DNA from: Hyphomonadaceae bacterium
GTDB taxonomy: Bacteria; Pseudomonadota; Alphaproteobacteria; Caulobacterales; Aquidulcibacteraceae
Direction: 5' to 3'
Length of the DNA stretch: 64,000 nt
NCBI GenBank assembly: GCA_023384105.1
Contig: JAHDXR010000002.1
Location: forward strand, 62,001 to 126,000
Part shown: positions 42,362-50,413 of the stretch, one piece after another
Layout: each line of letters starts with the position of its first letter
How positions within the stretch are numbered: the stretch's first letter is position 1
Notes under the pieces: generated by a model
What the model was told of the DNA's origin: nothing
What the model saw: only the letters and a program-made list of their open reading frames with translations
The model's database searches: none
Position numbers and translations under genes: made by a program

Positions 42362-43090
42362 ATGACGGGGCTTCGGACACTACATCCGCTGAAGGGCGAG
42401 CCGGACTTCGAATGGCGCGGCGGCAACCCCACGCGTGTCGAAGCGCTCACCGACATGGTGTTCGCGTTCGCGCTGACGCTGCTGGTGGTTTCGAACGCGC
42501 CGCCCGGCTCGTTCGGCGAGCTTCGCGAACTCCTGTGGGGCTTTCCGGGTTTTGCCGCGGCGTTCGCCATCCTGCTGCTGCTCTGGCACTCGCACTACAT
42601 CTTCTTTCGCCGCTATGCGCTGCAGGACGGCTGGACGACCACGCTCAATGCGGCGCTGCTCTTCCTGATCCTGTTCTTCGTCTATCCGCTCAAATACCTG
42701 GCCACGATGCTGTCGGAGTGGCTGCGTTCGCTGTTTGCGGGGGCGCCGTATCCGCCGATGTCGGTCGAGGAAGGGCGCGATGCGCTGATCATCCTCTCGG
42801 GCGGCTACGCGGCGGTGTTTCTCATGCTGTTTGCGCTCTACGCGCATGCGCTGCGCAACGGCGACCGGCTGGAGCTGAGCCGGCGCGAACGTCAGCTCAC
42901 GCGTTTCGCCAAGTGGCAGCATGGCGTGCATGTGCTGGTGGGGCTTCTGGTGATCGCCTGCGCCAGCGTGCTGCCGACGCGGTGGGCGCCTTTCGCCGGC
43001 TTCGGCTATTTCCTGATCGGTCCGCTGGTGATGCTGGCGGGCGTCCTCATTGCGCCTTCGCCGAAACCTGGGCCGCGGCCGTCGATGTAA
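42362..43090 (+). CDS. TMEM175-family (DUF1211) cation channel-like protein
   Basis: 242 residues with six hydrophobic helices. Helix 1 carries RVEALTDMVFAFALTLLVVS, the variant RxxxFSD-type signature of TMEM175 potassium channels (here LTD for FSD). Bacterial members form tetrameric K+-permeable pores in the inner membrane. Function in this organism is inferred from the family. It is divergent from radA. Confidence 0.82.
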   Translation: MTGLRTLHPLKGEPDFEWRGGNPTRVEALTDMVFAFALTLLVVSNAPPGSFGELRELLWGFPGFAAAFAILLLLWHSHYIFFRRYALQDGWTTTLNAALLFLILFFVYPLKYLATMLSEWLRSLFAGAPYPPMSVEEGRDALIILSGGYAAVFLMLFALYAHALRNGDRLELSRRERQLTRFAKWQHGVHVLVGLLVIACASVLPTRWAPFAGFGYFLIGPLVMLAGVLIAPSPKPGPRPSM

Positions 43091-43101
43091 GGTTGGAGCC
43101 A

Positions 43102-43581
43102 ATGACCAGTCTCTACGATTTCACGACGCGCGACATCGACGGCGCCGAACGCGCGCTTGGAGATTTCCGCGGCAAGGTGCTGCTGATCGTGAACACGGCG
43201 AGCCAGTGCGGCTTCACCTATCAGTACGAGGGGCTCGAAGCGCTGCATCGCAAGTACGCCGAGCGCGGCTTCGAGGTGCTGGGATTTCCCTGCAACCAGT
43301 TCGGCAAGCAGGAGCCGGGCGACGCCGAGGAGATCAAGAGCTTCTGCTCGCTGACGTACGACGTCACTTTCCCGATGTTCGCCAAGATCGACGTCAACGG
43401 TCCCGACGCGCATCCGCTCTATGATTATCTCACGCGGCAGAAGGGCGGCGGCCTGCTCGGGCGCGGCATCAAGTGGAACTTCACCAAGTTCTTGATCGGT
43501 CGCGACGGCGAGGTGCTCGCGCGCTTTCCGCCGACGACGAAGCCCGAGGCGCTGGAAGGTGCGATCGAACGGGCGCTTTGA
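43102..43581 (+). CDS. Glutathione peroxidase-family thiol peroxidase
   Basis: 159 residues. The peroxidatic Cys is in NTASQCGFTYQY, with the resolving-loop GFPCNQFGKQEPG and WNFTKFLI (catalytic Trp and Asn). As in most bacterial members, the active residue is Cys rather than Sec, and it probably uses thioredoxin. The short 11-bp gap suggests co-transcription with the channel gene and with the Nudix gene 2 bp downstream. Confidence 0.92.
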   Translation: MTSLYDFTTRDIDGAERALGDFRGKVLLIVNTASQCGFTYQYEGLEALHRKYAERGFEVLGFPCNQFGKQEPGDAEEIKSFCSLTYDVTFPMFAKIDVNGPDAHPLYDYLTRQKGGGLLGRGIKWNFTKFLIGRDGEVLARFPPTTKPEALEGAIERAL

Positions 43582-43583
43582 GC

Positions 43584-43991
43584 ATGACCCAGCCGAGCAC
43601 ACCGGCGCTGACTGTCGATTGCGTCGTGTTCGACGCCGCCGATCGCCTGCTGCTGATCAAGCGCAAGCATCCGCCGTTCCAGAGTCTCCATGCGCTGCCC
43701 GGCGGGTTCGTCGATGTCGGCGAAACGGTGGAAGCGGCGGCGCTGCGCGAACTCAAGGAGGAGGCCGGCGTCGACGGCGAGATCGCGGCGCTGATCGGCG
43801 TTTATTCCGATCCCGGACGCGACCCGCGCGGTCCCACGGTGAGCGTGGCCTTTCTGGTGCGGCCGCGCTCCACTCAGGTCATAGGCGGCGACGATGCAGC
43901 GGAGGCGCGCTTCGTGGCCGATTGGCGCGGATTGAAACTGGCGTTCGATCACAATCGGATCGTGGCCGACGCATTGCGGAGGCGAGCATGA
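43584..43991 (+). CDS. Nudix hydrolase
   Basis: 135 residues from ATG 43584. The Nudix box GGFVDVGETVEAAALRELKE, then EAGV, is intact (Gx5Ex7REUxEExGU), with the upstream substrate strand FDAADRLLLIKRKHPPF. It hydrolyses a nucleoside diphosphate linked to an unknown group. It overlaps the patatin gene by 4 bp. Confidence 0.9.
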   Translation: MTQPSTPALTVDCVVFDAADRLLLIKRKHPPFQSLHALPGGFVDVGETVEAAALRELKEEAGVDGEIAALIGVYSDPGRDPRGPTVSVAFLVRPRSTQVIGGDDAAEARFVADWRGLKLAFDHNRIVADALRRRA

Positions 43992-44902
43992 GCGGACCGC
44001 GTCTCGGCCTGGTGCTTGGCAGCGGCGCCGCAAGGGGCTGGGCGCATATCGGCGTGCTTGAGGCGCTGCGCGCGGCGAAGATCGAAGCGAAGATCGTCTG
44101 CGGCTGCTCCATGGGCGCGCTGGTCGGCGCCGCGCACGTCACCGGCGGGCTCGCGGGTCTGCGGACGTTCGCCGAGGGGCTAACGCGGCGCGGCGTCGTC
44201 AAGCTGCTCGACATCGGGCTGTCGGGCGGCGGGCTGATCAACGGCGTGGCGATCGTCGAGCTGCTGCGCGGGCTGAACGTCGGAACGCCGATCGAAGCAT
44301 GCGCGACGCCGTTCGCGGCCGTGGCGACCAACCTCGAGACCGGTCGCGAGACATGGCTGCGCCAAGGGCCGATCGAAGATGCGGTGCGCGCGTCGATTTC
44401 GATTCCGGGCGTGTTCAGCCCGGCGCGTCACGCCGGCGCCTGGCTGTGCGACGGCGCCCTGGTGAACCCGGTGCCGGTTTCGCTGTGCCGGGCCATGGAC
44501 GCCGACGTCATCATCGCCGTTCATGTAAACAGCAAAGGCCTCGTGAACTTCGGCGCGACGGTGAAGGCAGCACCCGAACAGAAGCCCGCGCCGGAATTCC
44601 TGCGCAATCTGATCGAGCAGATTCCGCCCGCCTTGCGCGCGCAAGCGACGGACATCGCCAGCGGCCTGTTTCCGCCGCCGGCGGTGTCGCCGGGCTATTT
44701 CGAGGTGTTGTTCAACGCGATCAACATCATGGAAGACCAGATCACCCGCTCGCGGCTCGCGGGCGAACCGCCGGACCTGCTGCTGACGCCCAAGCTCGAC
44801 CATATCGGCCCGCTCGAGTTCCACCGCGCCAAGGAAGCGATCGACGAGGGCTATGCGTGCATGGAGCAGGCGCTGCCTGTGCTGGAGCGTTTGCTCGGCT
44901 AA
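43988..44902 (+). CDS. Patatin-like phospholipase (RssA-type)
   Basis: 304 residues. The oxyanion loop is LGSGAARGWAHIGVLEAL, the nucleophile elbow GCSMGALVGA, and the catalytic Asp is in LCDGALVNPVP (DGA). These are the patatin dyad elements. It is predicted as a cytosolic or membrane-associated lipid acyl hydrolase. It is convergent with mlaF, and the two genes overlap by 4 bp at their ends. Confidence 0.9.
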   Translation: MSGPRLGLVLGSGAARGWAHIGVLEALRAAKIEAKIVCGCSMGALVGAAHVTGGLAGLRTFAEGLTRRGVVKLLDIGLSGGGLINGVAIVELLRGLNVGTPIEACATPFAAVATNLETGRETWLRQGPIEDAVRASISIPGVFSPARHAGAWLCDGALVNPVPVSLCRAMDADVIIAVHVNSKGLVNFGATVKAAPEQKPAPEFLRNLIEQIPPALRAQATDIASGLFPPPAVSPGYFEVLFNAINIMEDQITRSRLAGEPPDLLLTPKLDHIGPLEFHRAKEAIDEGYACMEQALPVLERLLG

Positions 44903-45660
44903 ACAACCGCCTGGATCGGCCCGTCGGCGCGGCCGGCGACGAACTGCGCCACCATGGCGTTGCCGCTCGCATCGAGCGCGGCGGTGGAGCCGCGCCAGAC
45001 GATCTTGCCGTTATGCAGCATGGCGATCTCGTCGGAAATCTTGCGCGCGCTGGCCATGTCGTGGGTGATGGAGATCGCCGCGCAGCCCAGCTCCTTCACC
45101 ATCTCCACGATCAGATCGTTGATCGCGTCGGCGGTGATGGGATCGAGGCCGGTGGTGGGCTCGTCGAAGAACAGGATTTCCGGCCTGGCGATGATGGCGC
45201 GGGCGAGACCGGCGCGCTTTTGCATGCCGCCGGAAAGCTCGACCGGGCGCACGTCGGCGAAGTCCGGCGCGAGCCGCACTCTGCGCATCGCCTCGATCGC
45301 CCGCTCGCGCGCGTCGGCGCGCTTCACGTTGTCCGCATAGAGCAGGCGGAAGGCGATATTCTCCCAAACGCTCAGGCTGTCGAACAGGGCGCCGCCCTGG
45401 AACAGCATGCCGAACTTGCGCATCACGCGGGCGCGGATTTCCTGCGGCATGCGCGTGACGTCGGCCCCGTCGACCAGCACCTGGCCGGCGTCCGGCTTCA
45501 TCAGCCCCAGCGCGCATTTCAGCGTCACCGACTTGCCCTGGCCCGAGCCGCCGATGATCACCAGCGAACGGCCGGCGGCGACATCGAGATCGACGCCGTC
45601 GAGCACCTGGCGCCCGCGCAGCTTCTTCTTGACGCCGGAGAGCTGGAGCTTCGCTGTCAT
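44899..45660 (-). CDS. mlaF: Mla/organic-solvent-type ABC transporter ATPase
   Basis: 253 residues. Walker A GGSGQGKSVTLK, Q-loop MLFQGGALFDSL, ABC signature LSGGMQKRAGLARAI, Walker B ILFFDEPTTGLDP and switch THDMASA. The GALFDSLSVWENIAF stretch is typical of MlaF. With MlaE it energises phospholipid transport between the membranes. It lies 34 bp after mlaE. No MlaD gene is in this window. Confidence 0.92.
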   Translation of the reverse strand: MTAKLQLSGVKKKLRGRQVLDGVDLDVAAGRSLVIIGGSGQGKSVTLKCALGLMKPDAGQVLVDGADVTRMPQEIRARVMRKFGMLFQGGALFDSLSVWENIAFRLLYADNVKRADARERAIEAMRRVRLAPDFADVRPVELSGGMQKRAGLARAIIARPEILFFDEPTTGLDPITADAINDLIVEMVKELGCAAISITHDMASARKISDEIAMLHNGKIVWRGSTAALDASGNAMVAQFVAGRADGPIQAVV

Positions 45661-45694
45661 TGCGCGTCTCCATTTCCTTGAGTGGCGAGCGGTA

Positions 45695-46468
45695 TCATTC
45701 GACGAAGAACGCGGTGATCAGATAATTGAGGGCGAGAATCAGCACGATCGAGCCGACCACGGCGTTGGTCGTGGCGCGGCCGACCCCGAGCGCGCCCCCG
45801 GACGAGTTGTAGCCCTGATAGGCGCCCATCGCCGCAATGATGAAGCCGAACACCGCCGCTTTCACCAGCCCCAGGATAACGTCCTGGTTTTCGAGAAAGT
45901 CGAACGTGTTGCGCAGATACGTGGCGCCGTTGAAGTCGAGGCTGTTCACCGCGACCAGATAGCCGCCCATCACGCCGATGATGTCGGCGACGACGACCAG
46001 CAGCGGCAGCGTGATCGTCGCCGCCATTACGCGCGGCGCGATCAGGAACTTGAACGGATCGGTCGACAGCGTCGTCATCGCGTCGAGCTGTTCGGTCACG
46101 CGCATGGTGCCGATCTCGGCGGCGATGCCGGCGCTGACGCGGCCGGCCAGCATCAGCCCCGCCAGCACCGGGCCAAGCTCGCGCGTGATGCCGAGCACGA
46201 CGATGTTCGGCACGAAGCTCTCGGCGTTGAAGCGGGCGCCGCCGACATAGATGTTGAGCGCGAGCGCCGCGCCGATGAAGACGGCGGTGAGGCCGATCAC
46301 CGGCAGCGAGTAATAGCCGATCGCCATGCATTGGCGCAGCAGCTGGCCGGCGAATACGGGCGGCGCAAAGCAGGACGCCGCCGCGCGCGCCGCGAACGCG
46401 GTGAAGCGCCCGATCTCGGCCAGCACGCCGAGCACGCCGCGCCCGATCGGTGCGAACGGATTGATCAT
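45695..46468 (-). CDS. mlaE: Mla-type ABC transporter permease
   Basis: A 257-residue inner-membrane permease with the MlaE landmarks QLLRQCMAIGYYSLPVIGLT, LGITRELGPVLAGLMLAGRV, ELGTMRVTEQ-like (here EIGTMRVTEQLDAM) and GVGRATTNAVVGSIVLILAL. It works with MlaF in phospholipid trafficking. It is separated from alr upstream by the 25-bp-arm palindrome. Confidence 0.92.
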   Translation of the reverse strand: MINPFAPIGRGVLGVLAEIGRFTAFAARAAASCFAPPVFAGQLLRQCMAIGYYSLPVIGLTAVFIGAALALNIYVGGARFNAESFVPNIVVLGITRELGPVLAGLMLAGRVSAGIAAEIGTMRVTEQLDAMTTLSTDPFKFLIAPRVMAATITLPLLVVVADIIGVMGGYLVAVNSLDFNGATYLRNTFDFLENQDVILGLVKAAVFGFIIAAMGAYQGYNSSGGALGVGRATTNAVVGSIVLILALNYLITAFFVE

Positions 46469-46471
46469 GCC

Positions 46472-46564
46472 TGGACCGCCGGCGTCCTCGCCGGCGCGCC
46501 GGCTGCTGTTTCAAAGACGGCGCTAGGGGCGCACGAATTCGCCGGCGAGGACGCCGGCGGTCCA
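46472..46564. repeat. Long perfect palindrome between alr and mlaE
   Basis: Two 25-bp arms (46472-46496 and 46540-46564) are exact reverse complements around a 43-bp loop. Each arm begins TGGACCGCCGGCGTCCTCGC. The same sequence forms the core of the long repeats at 35514 and 61195 and of the insert in rsmA. In mRNA it would form a very stable hairpin between the two cistrons. Confidence 0.8.
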
Positions 46565-46571
46565 AAGCGGT

Positions 46572-47675
46572 TCATCCGCGCACCCCCGTCTTGCGCACCG
46601 TGCCGGCGAACGTCGTCAGAATCTCGTACGAGGCCGTGCCGGCCAGCGCCGCCACTTCGTCGAGCGGCGCCCCCGGCCCCAGGAACTCGACCCTTGCGCC
46701 TGGCTGCGCCTCGGCGCAGCCGGTGACGTCGATGATGATCAGGTCCATCGAGATGCGCCCCAGAATTGGGCGCTTCGCGCCCCCCAGCACGCCATAACCG
46801 CGCCCGCCGAGCGCGCGCAAGTAGCCGTCGGCGTAACCCATCGCCACGGTGGCGGTGCGCATCTTCTTGGGCGCGGCGAAGGTTGCGCCGTAGCCGAAGG
46901 TTTCGCCGGCGTTGACGTCGCGCACCTGCAGGATGGGCGCCTCGATCGTGGCCGCCGCGGCGAGCGCCGGATTGTCGGCGTCGAGGCCGCCCGAGCCGTA
47001 GAGGCCGACGCCGGGGCGGATCAGGTCGAAGTGATAGTCGGGGCCGATCAGCGCGCCGGCGGTGGCGGCCAGCGACAGCGGCGCTTTCGGAAACAGCGTC
47101 GCGGCGTCGGCGAAGCGCTTCAGCTGCACGGCGTTCATCTCGTGCTTCACGTCCGCGCCGCAGGCGAGGTGGCTCATCACCAGGTCGAGGGCGGCGCCTT
47201 TCAGCGCCGTCATCGCCGGCGCCAGTTCTTCGGGGCCGACGCCGAGGCGGTTCATGCCGGTGTCGATGTGCAGGCCGGCCGGCCCGCGGCCCGCCCACAT
47301 TTGGATCTGCGCCATCGAATTGAGGATCGGCGTGAGCGCGGCGGCGGCGAAGTCCGCCACGTCCTCGACGCTCGGCCCGTTCAGCACGAAAATCTGCGGC
47401 CCTTCGCCCAGCGCTTTGCGCACGAGCAGGGCTTCCCCGACGGTGGCGGTGAAGAACGTGCGCGCGCCGGCCTTGGCCAGGGCGCGCGAGGCCGCCACCG
47501 CGCCCAGCCCATACGCATCCGCCTTCACCACCGCCGCGACCACCGCATTGGGCGCGCGCTTCCGGAAGAAGCGCCAGTTCTCCACGATCGCGCCGTAATC
47601 GATCCCGATCCGCGCGAGCCGGCGCGGCTCACGTACGGGAGGAGAGGTTGCCGAATCTGGTGTAGCGGCTGTCAA
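46572..47675 (-). CDS. alr: Alanine racemase
   Basis: Makes D-alanine for peptidoglycan. PLP-lysine in AAVVKADAYGLGA; the second catalytic base Tyr is in ETFGYGATF; also GLHIDTGMNRLG and ISMDLIIIDVTG. No ATG or GTG is available near the expected N-terminus. A TTG at 47675 gives 367 residues and a 47-bp overlap with dnaB, so the exact start is uncertain. Confidence 0.9.
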   Translation of the reverse strand: MTAATPDSATSPPVREPRRLARIGIDYGAIVENWRFFRKRAPNAVVAAVVKADAYGLGAVAASRALAKAGARTFFTATVGEALLVRKALGEGPQIFVLNGPSVEDVADFAAAALTPILNSMAQIQMWAGRGPAGLHIDTGMNRLGVGPEELAPAMTALKGAALDLVMSHLACGADVKHEMNAVQLKRFADAATLFPKAPLSLAATAGALIGPDYHFDLIRPGVGLYGSGGLDADNPALAAAATIEAPILQVRDVNAGETFGYGATFAAPKKMRTATVAMGYADGYLRALGGRGYGVLGGAKRPILGRISMDLIIIDVTGCAEAQPGARVEFLGPGAPLDEVAALAGTASYEILTTFAGTVRKTGVRG

Positions 47676-49107
47676 AGAAGAGCTTCACTTTCCCGATCGG
47701 ACCGTGGCGCTGCTTGCCGATAATGACTTCGGCCTGGTTGCGCACGTCGTCCACTTGCCGCATCCACGCGATATGCTCGTCGGTGCCCTCGCGCGGCTCG
47801 GCGCGTTCTAGATAATAGCTTTCCCGATACACGAACAGGACTGCGTCGGCATCTTGTTCGATCGAACCGGATTCGCGCAGGTCCGACAGCTGCGGGCGCT
47901 TGTCGTCGCGGGCCTCGACCTGGCGCGACAGCTGCGACAGCGCGACGACGGGGACTTTCAGGTCCTTGGCCAGCGCCTTGAGGCCCTGGGTGATCTCGCT
48001 GACCTCCTGCACGCGGCCTTCGCCGCCCTTCTTCGAGCCCGTCACCAGCTGCAGGTAGTCGACCATGATGCAGTCGAGGCCGCAGGTGCGCTGCAGCCGG
48101 CGCGCGCGCGCCTGCAGCTGGGCGATGCTGATGGCGCCGGTTTCGTCGATATGCAGCGGCAGGCGCTGCAGATTGACCGCTTCTTCGGAGAGGCGCTCGT
48201 ACTCCTGCTTGGAAATCTTGCCGCGGCGGATGCGGTCGGACTCGATCTCGGCGGCGTCGGAGAGCAGGCGCGTCGCCAGCTGCTCCGCCGACATTTCGAG
48301 CGAGAAGAACGCGACGATGCCGCCTTTCGTGACCGGCTTGGCCTCCTCCGACGCCCGCTCCCATTCGAGCCGGTTCTTGGCGATGTTGAAGGCGATGTTG
48401 AGCGCGAGCGAGGTTTTGCCCATTGACGGACGCCCGGCCAGGATGACGAGGTCGGACGGGTGGAGCCCGCCCAGCATGCGGTCGAGGTCCTCGAAATTGG
48501 TGGCGAGCCCGGAGACGTCGGTTTTGCTCTCATAGGCGGCGGCGGCGGTCTCGATCGAGTGCGCCAGCGCGCGCGAGAACGGCGAAAAGCCGGCCGAGGC
48601 CGCGCCGCTTTCGGCCAGCGCGAACAAGGTGCGCTCGGCTTCCTCGATGATGTCCTTGGCGTCGTGGTCTTCGGGCGGGTTCTCGGCCAGATCGGCGATG
48701 ACGTTGCCGACGCGGATCAGTTCGCGGCGCAGCGCGAGGTCGTAGATGAGGTCGGCGTAGGACTGCGCCTGCGCCGAAAGCGGCGCGGCCATCTCCATCA
48801 GCTTCATCAGGTAGACGGCGCCGCCGATTTCCTTGATGCCGCCGTCGCGGGCGAAGCGCTCTTTCAGCGTCACCCCGTCGGCGAGGTCGCCCGACGCGAT
48901 CAGCTCCTGGCACGCCGCGAAGATGCGTCCGTGCACCGGGTCGTAGAAGTGCTTGGCCTGAAGGTTGGGATTGATCCGGTTGTAGGTCTCGTTGTCGAAC
49001 AGGATGGCGCCCAGGAGGCCCTGTTCGGCCTCGAGGTTATGCGGCGCGACGCGCGGCTGCGGCGCAGGCGCGGGGGCGGCGAGGGGAAGGGCGGGCTGCG
49101 AACTCAT
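47629..49107 (-). CDS. dnaB: Replicative DNA helicase
   Basis: 492 residues from ATG 49107 (MSSQPALPLAAPAPAPQPRV); an in-frame TTG upstream would add three. The N-terminal domain starts PHNLEAEQGLLGAILFDNET. The RecA-like domain has Walker A GRPSMGKTSLALN, IMVDYLQL (Walker B), VALSQLSRQVE and DLRESGSIEQDADAVLFVYR. It is the chromosomal fork helicase and is unrelated to the element's SF3 helicase. Confidence 0.96.
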   Translation of the reverse strand: MSSQPALPLAAPAPAPQPRVAPHNLEAEQGLLGAILFDNETYNRINPNLQAKHFYDPVHGRIFAACQELIASGDLADGVTLKERFARDGGIKEIGGAVYLMKLMEMAAPLSAQAQSYADLIYDLALRRELIRVGNVIADLAENPPEDHDAKDIIEEAERTLFALAESGAASAGFSPFSRALAHSIETAAAAYESKTDVSGLATNFEDLDRMLGGLHPSDLVILAGRPSMGKTSLALNIAFNIAKNRLEWERASEEAKPVTKGGIVAFFSLEMSAEQLATRLLSDAAEIESDRIRRGKISKQEYERLSEEAVNLQRLPLHIDETGAISIAQLQARARRLQRTCGLDCIMVDYLQLVTGSKKGGEGRVQEVSEITQGLKALAKDLKVPVVALSQLSRQVEARDDKRPQLSDLRESGSIEQDADAVLFVYRESYYLERAEPREGTDEHIAWMRQVDDVRNQAEVIIGKQRHGPIGKVKLFFDSRYTRFGNLSSRT

Positions 49108-49247
49108 GGCCGGCAAGATGGTGCGATTCGGAGGCGGAACGGTTTACGCTCCGCCTCCGTCGTACTGATATCCCGAGTCGCATCGGCAATTTCGTTCTTG
49201 ACGGCCAACGATCCAATCGTTGCCGGCTCGAATCGAAAACGTTTCCG

Positions 49248-50240
49248 CTAGGTTTCGCGCCGTTCAAGCATCAGTTTCGGTTCCGTGCGCGTGCGCCACA
49301 GCGAATAGAGCACGCCGGCCGCCAGGATCGCGAACGTGACCGCGAGCGACCACTCGGCCGGGAATTTGCCGAGCCCCAGCGCGTCGGCGACAAACACTTT
49401 CCCGCCGATGAAGATCAGCAGCGCGGCCAGCGCCTGCTTCAGGTGCGCGAAGCGGTGCATCACCGCCGCCAGCGCGAAGTAGAGCGCGCGCAGGCCCAGG
49501 ACGGCGAAGATATTCGAGGTATAGACGATATAGGGATCGGTGGTGATGGCGAAGATCGCCGGCACCGAATCCACGGCGAAGATCACGTCCGCCGCTTCGA
49601 TCATCAACAGCGCCAGAAACAGCGGCGTCATCAGCCTCCTGGCCTTGCCTGTGCCGGCGTCGATCTCCTTCACGAAGAAGCGGTTGCCGTGCAGCGTGTC
49701 GGTGAGCTTGAGGCGCCGCCGCGTCCAGCGATAGAGCGGATTTTCCGAGAGCGGCGTCTCCTTGCTCCACGCCAGCATCCTCACGCCCGTGAAGACGAGA
49801 AAGGCGGCGAAGATGTAGAGCACCCAGGCGTATTGCGTGACCAAGGCGGCGCCGACGCCGATCATGACCGCGCGCAGCACAATGACGCCGAGAATGCCCC
49901 AGAACAGTACGCGGTGCTGGTGCGCGCGCGGGATGGCCAGGAACGAGAAGATGGTGGCGATGACGAACACGTTGTCCATCGCCAGGCTCTTTTCCACCAC
50001 GAATCCGGTGACGTACTCGATCGCCGCCGTCTGGCCGAGCTGCATCCAGACGAAGCCGCCGAAGCCCAGTCCGATCAGGATATAGAATCCGGACAGCAGC
50101 AGGCTTTCGCGGACGCCGATTTCCTTGCCGCCCTTGTGCAGCACGCCGAGATCGAACGCGAGCAGCGCGACGATCACGCCGAAAAAGCCGAGCCACATCC
50201 AAAGCGGCTGGCCGAGAAACAATGTCTGGAACGTTTCCAT
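49248..50240 (-). CDS. TerC/Alx-family membrane protein
   Basis: 330 residues with about eight transmembrane helices. Family landmarks: FDLGVLHKGGKEIGVRESLL, VVEKSLAMDNVFVIATIF (acidic membrane residue) and MIEAADVIFAVDSVPAIFAI. Members are linked to manganese and metal handling at the membrane. Just before the start codon a hairpin overlaps the ribosome-binding site. The 140-bp interval to dnaB holds nothing I recognise. Confidence 0.9.
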   Translation of the reverse strand: METFQTLFLGQPLWMWLGFFGVIVALLAFDLGVLHKGGKEIGVRESLLLSGFYILIGLGFGGFVWMQLGQTAAIEYVTGFVVEKSLAMDNVFVIATIFSFLAIPRAHQHRVLFWGILGVIVLRAVMIGVGAALVTQYAWVLYIFAAFLVFTGVRMLAWSKETPLSENPLYRWTRRRLKLTDTLHGNRFFVKEIDAGTGKARRLMTPLFLALLMIEAADVIFAVDSVPAIFAITTDPYIVYTSNIFAVLGLRALYFALAAVMHRFAHLKQALAALLIFIGGKVFVADALGLGKFPAEWSLAVTFAILAAGVLYSLWRTRTEPKLMLERRET

Positions 50241-50244
50241 GAGA

Positions 50245-50262
50245 CCCTCGTAACGACGAGGG
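50245..50262 (-). promoter_or_regulatory. Hairpin sequestering the terC-family ribosome-binding site
   Basis: On the minus strand CCCTCGT-CGTT-ACGAGGG forms a 7-bp stem with a tetraloop. The GAGGG that serves as Shine-Dalgarno is in its 3' arm, 4 nt before the ATG at 50240. I do not see the conserved GGGGAGUAG loop of the manganese riboswitch, so this is a simple inhibitory hairpin or coincidence. Confidence 0.4.
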
Positions 50263-50413
50263 CGAACCCGGAAGGACCGTTGCGTCCCCGAACCTGCACC
50301 GAGCTCGCCCGATGCGGTCCGACATCACGACGCGAAGGCGCCGCCAGAGGGGCCCGGTCCCGCGCCCGGAACATAGGCGCGGGATTGTCGGCGCCAAGGG
50401 GCGCTGTGAATAT

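Noticed and set aside
50241-50413. Possible yybP-ykoY manganese riboswitch before the TerC-family gene
   Set aside because: The conserved GGGGAGUAG-type loop and partner loop are not recognisable; only a simple hairpin at the ribosome-binding site is kept.
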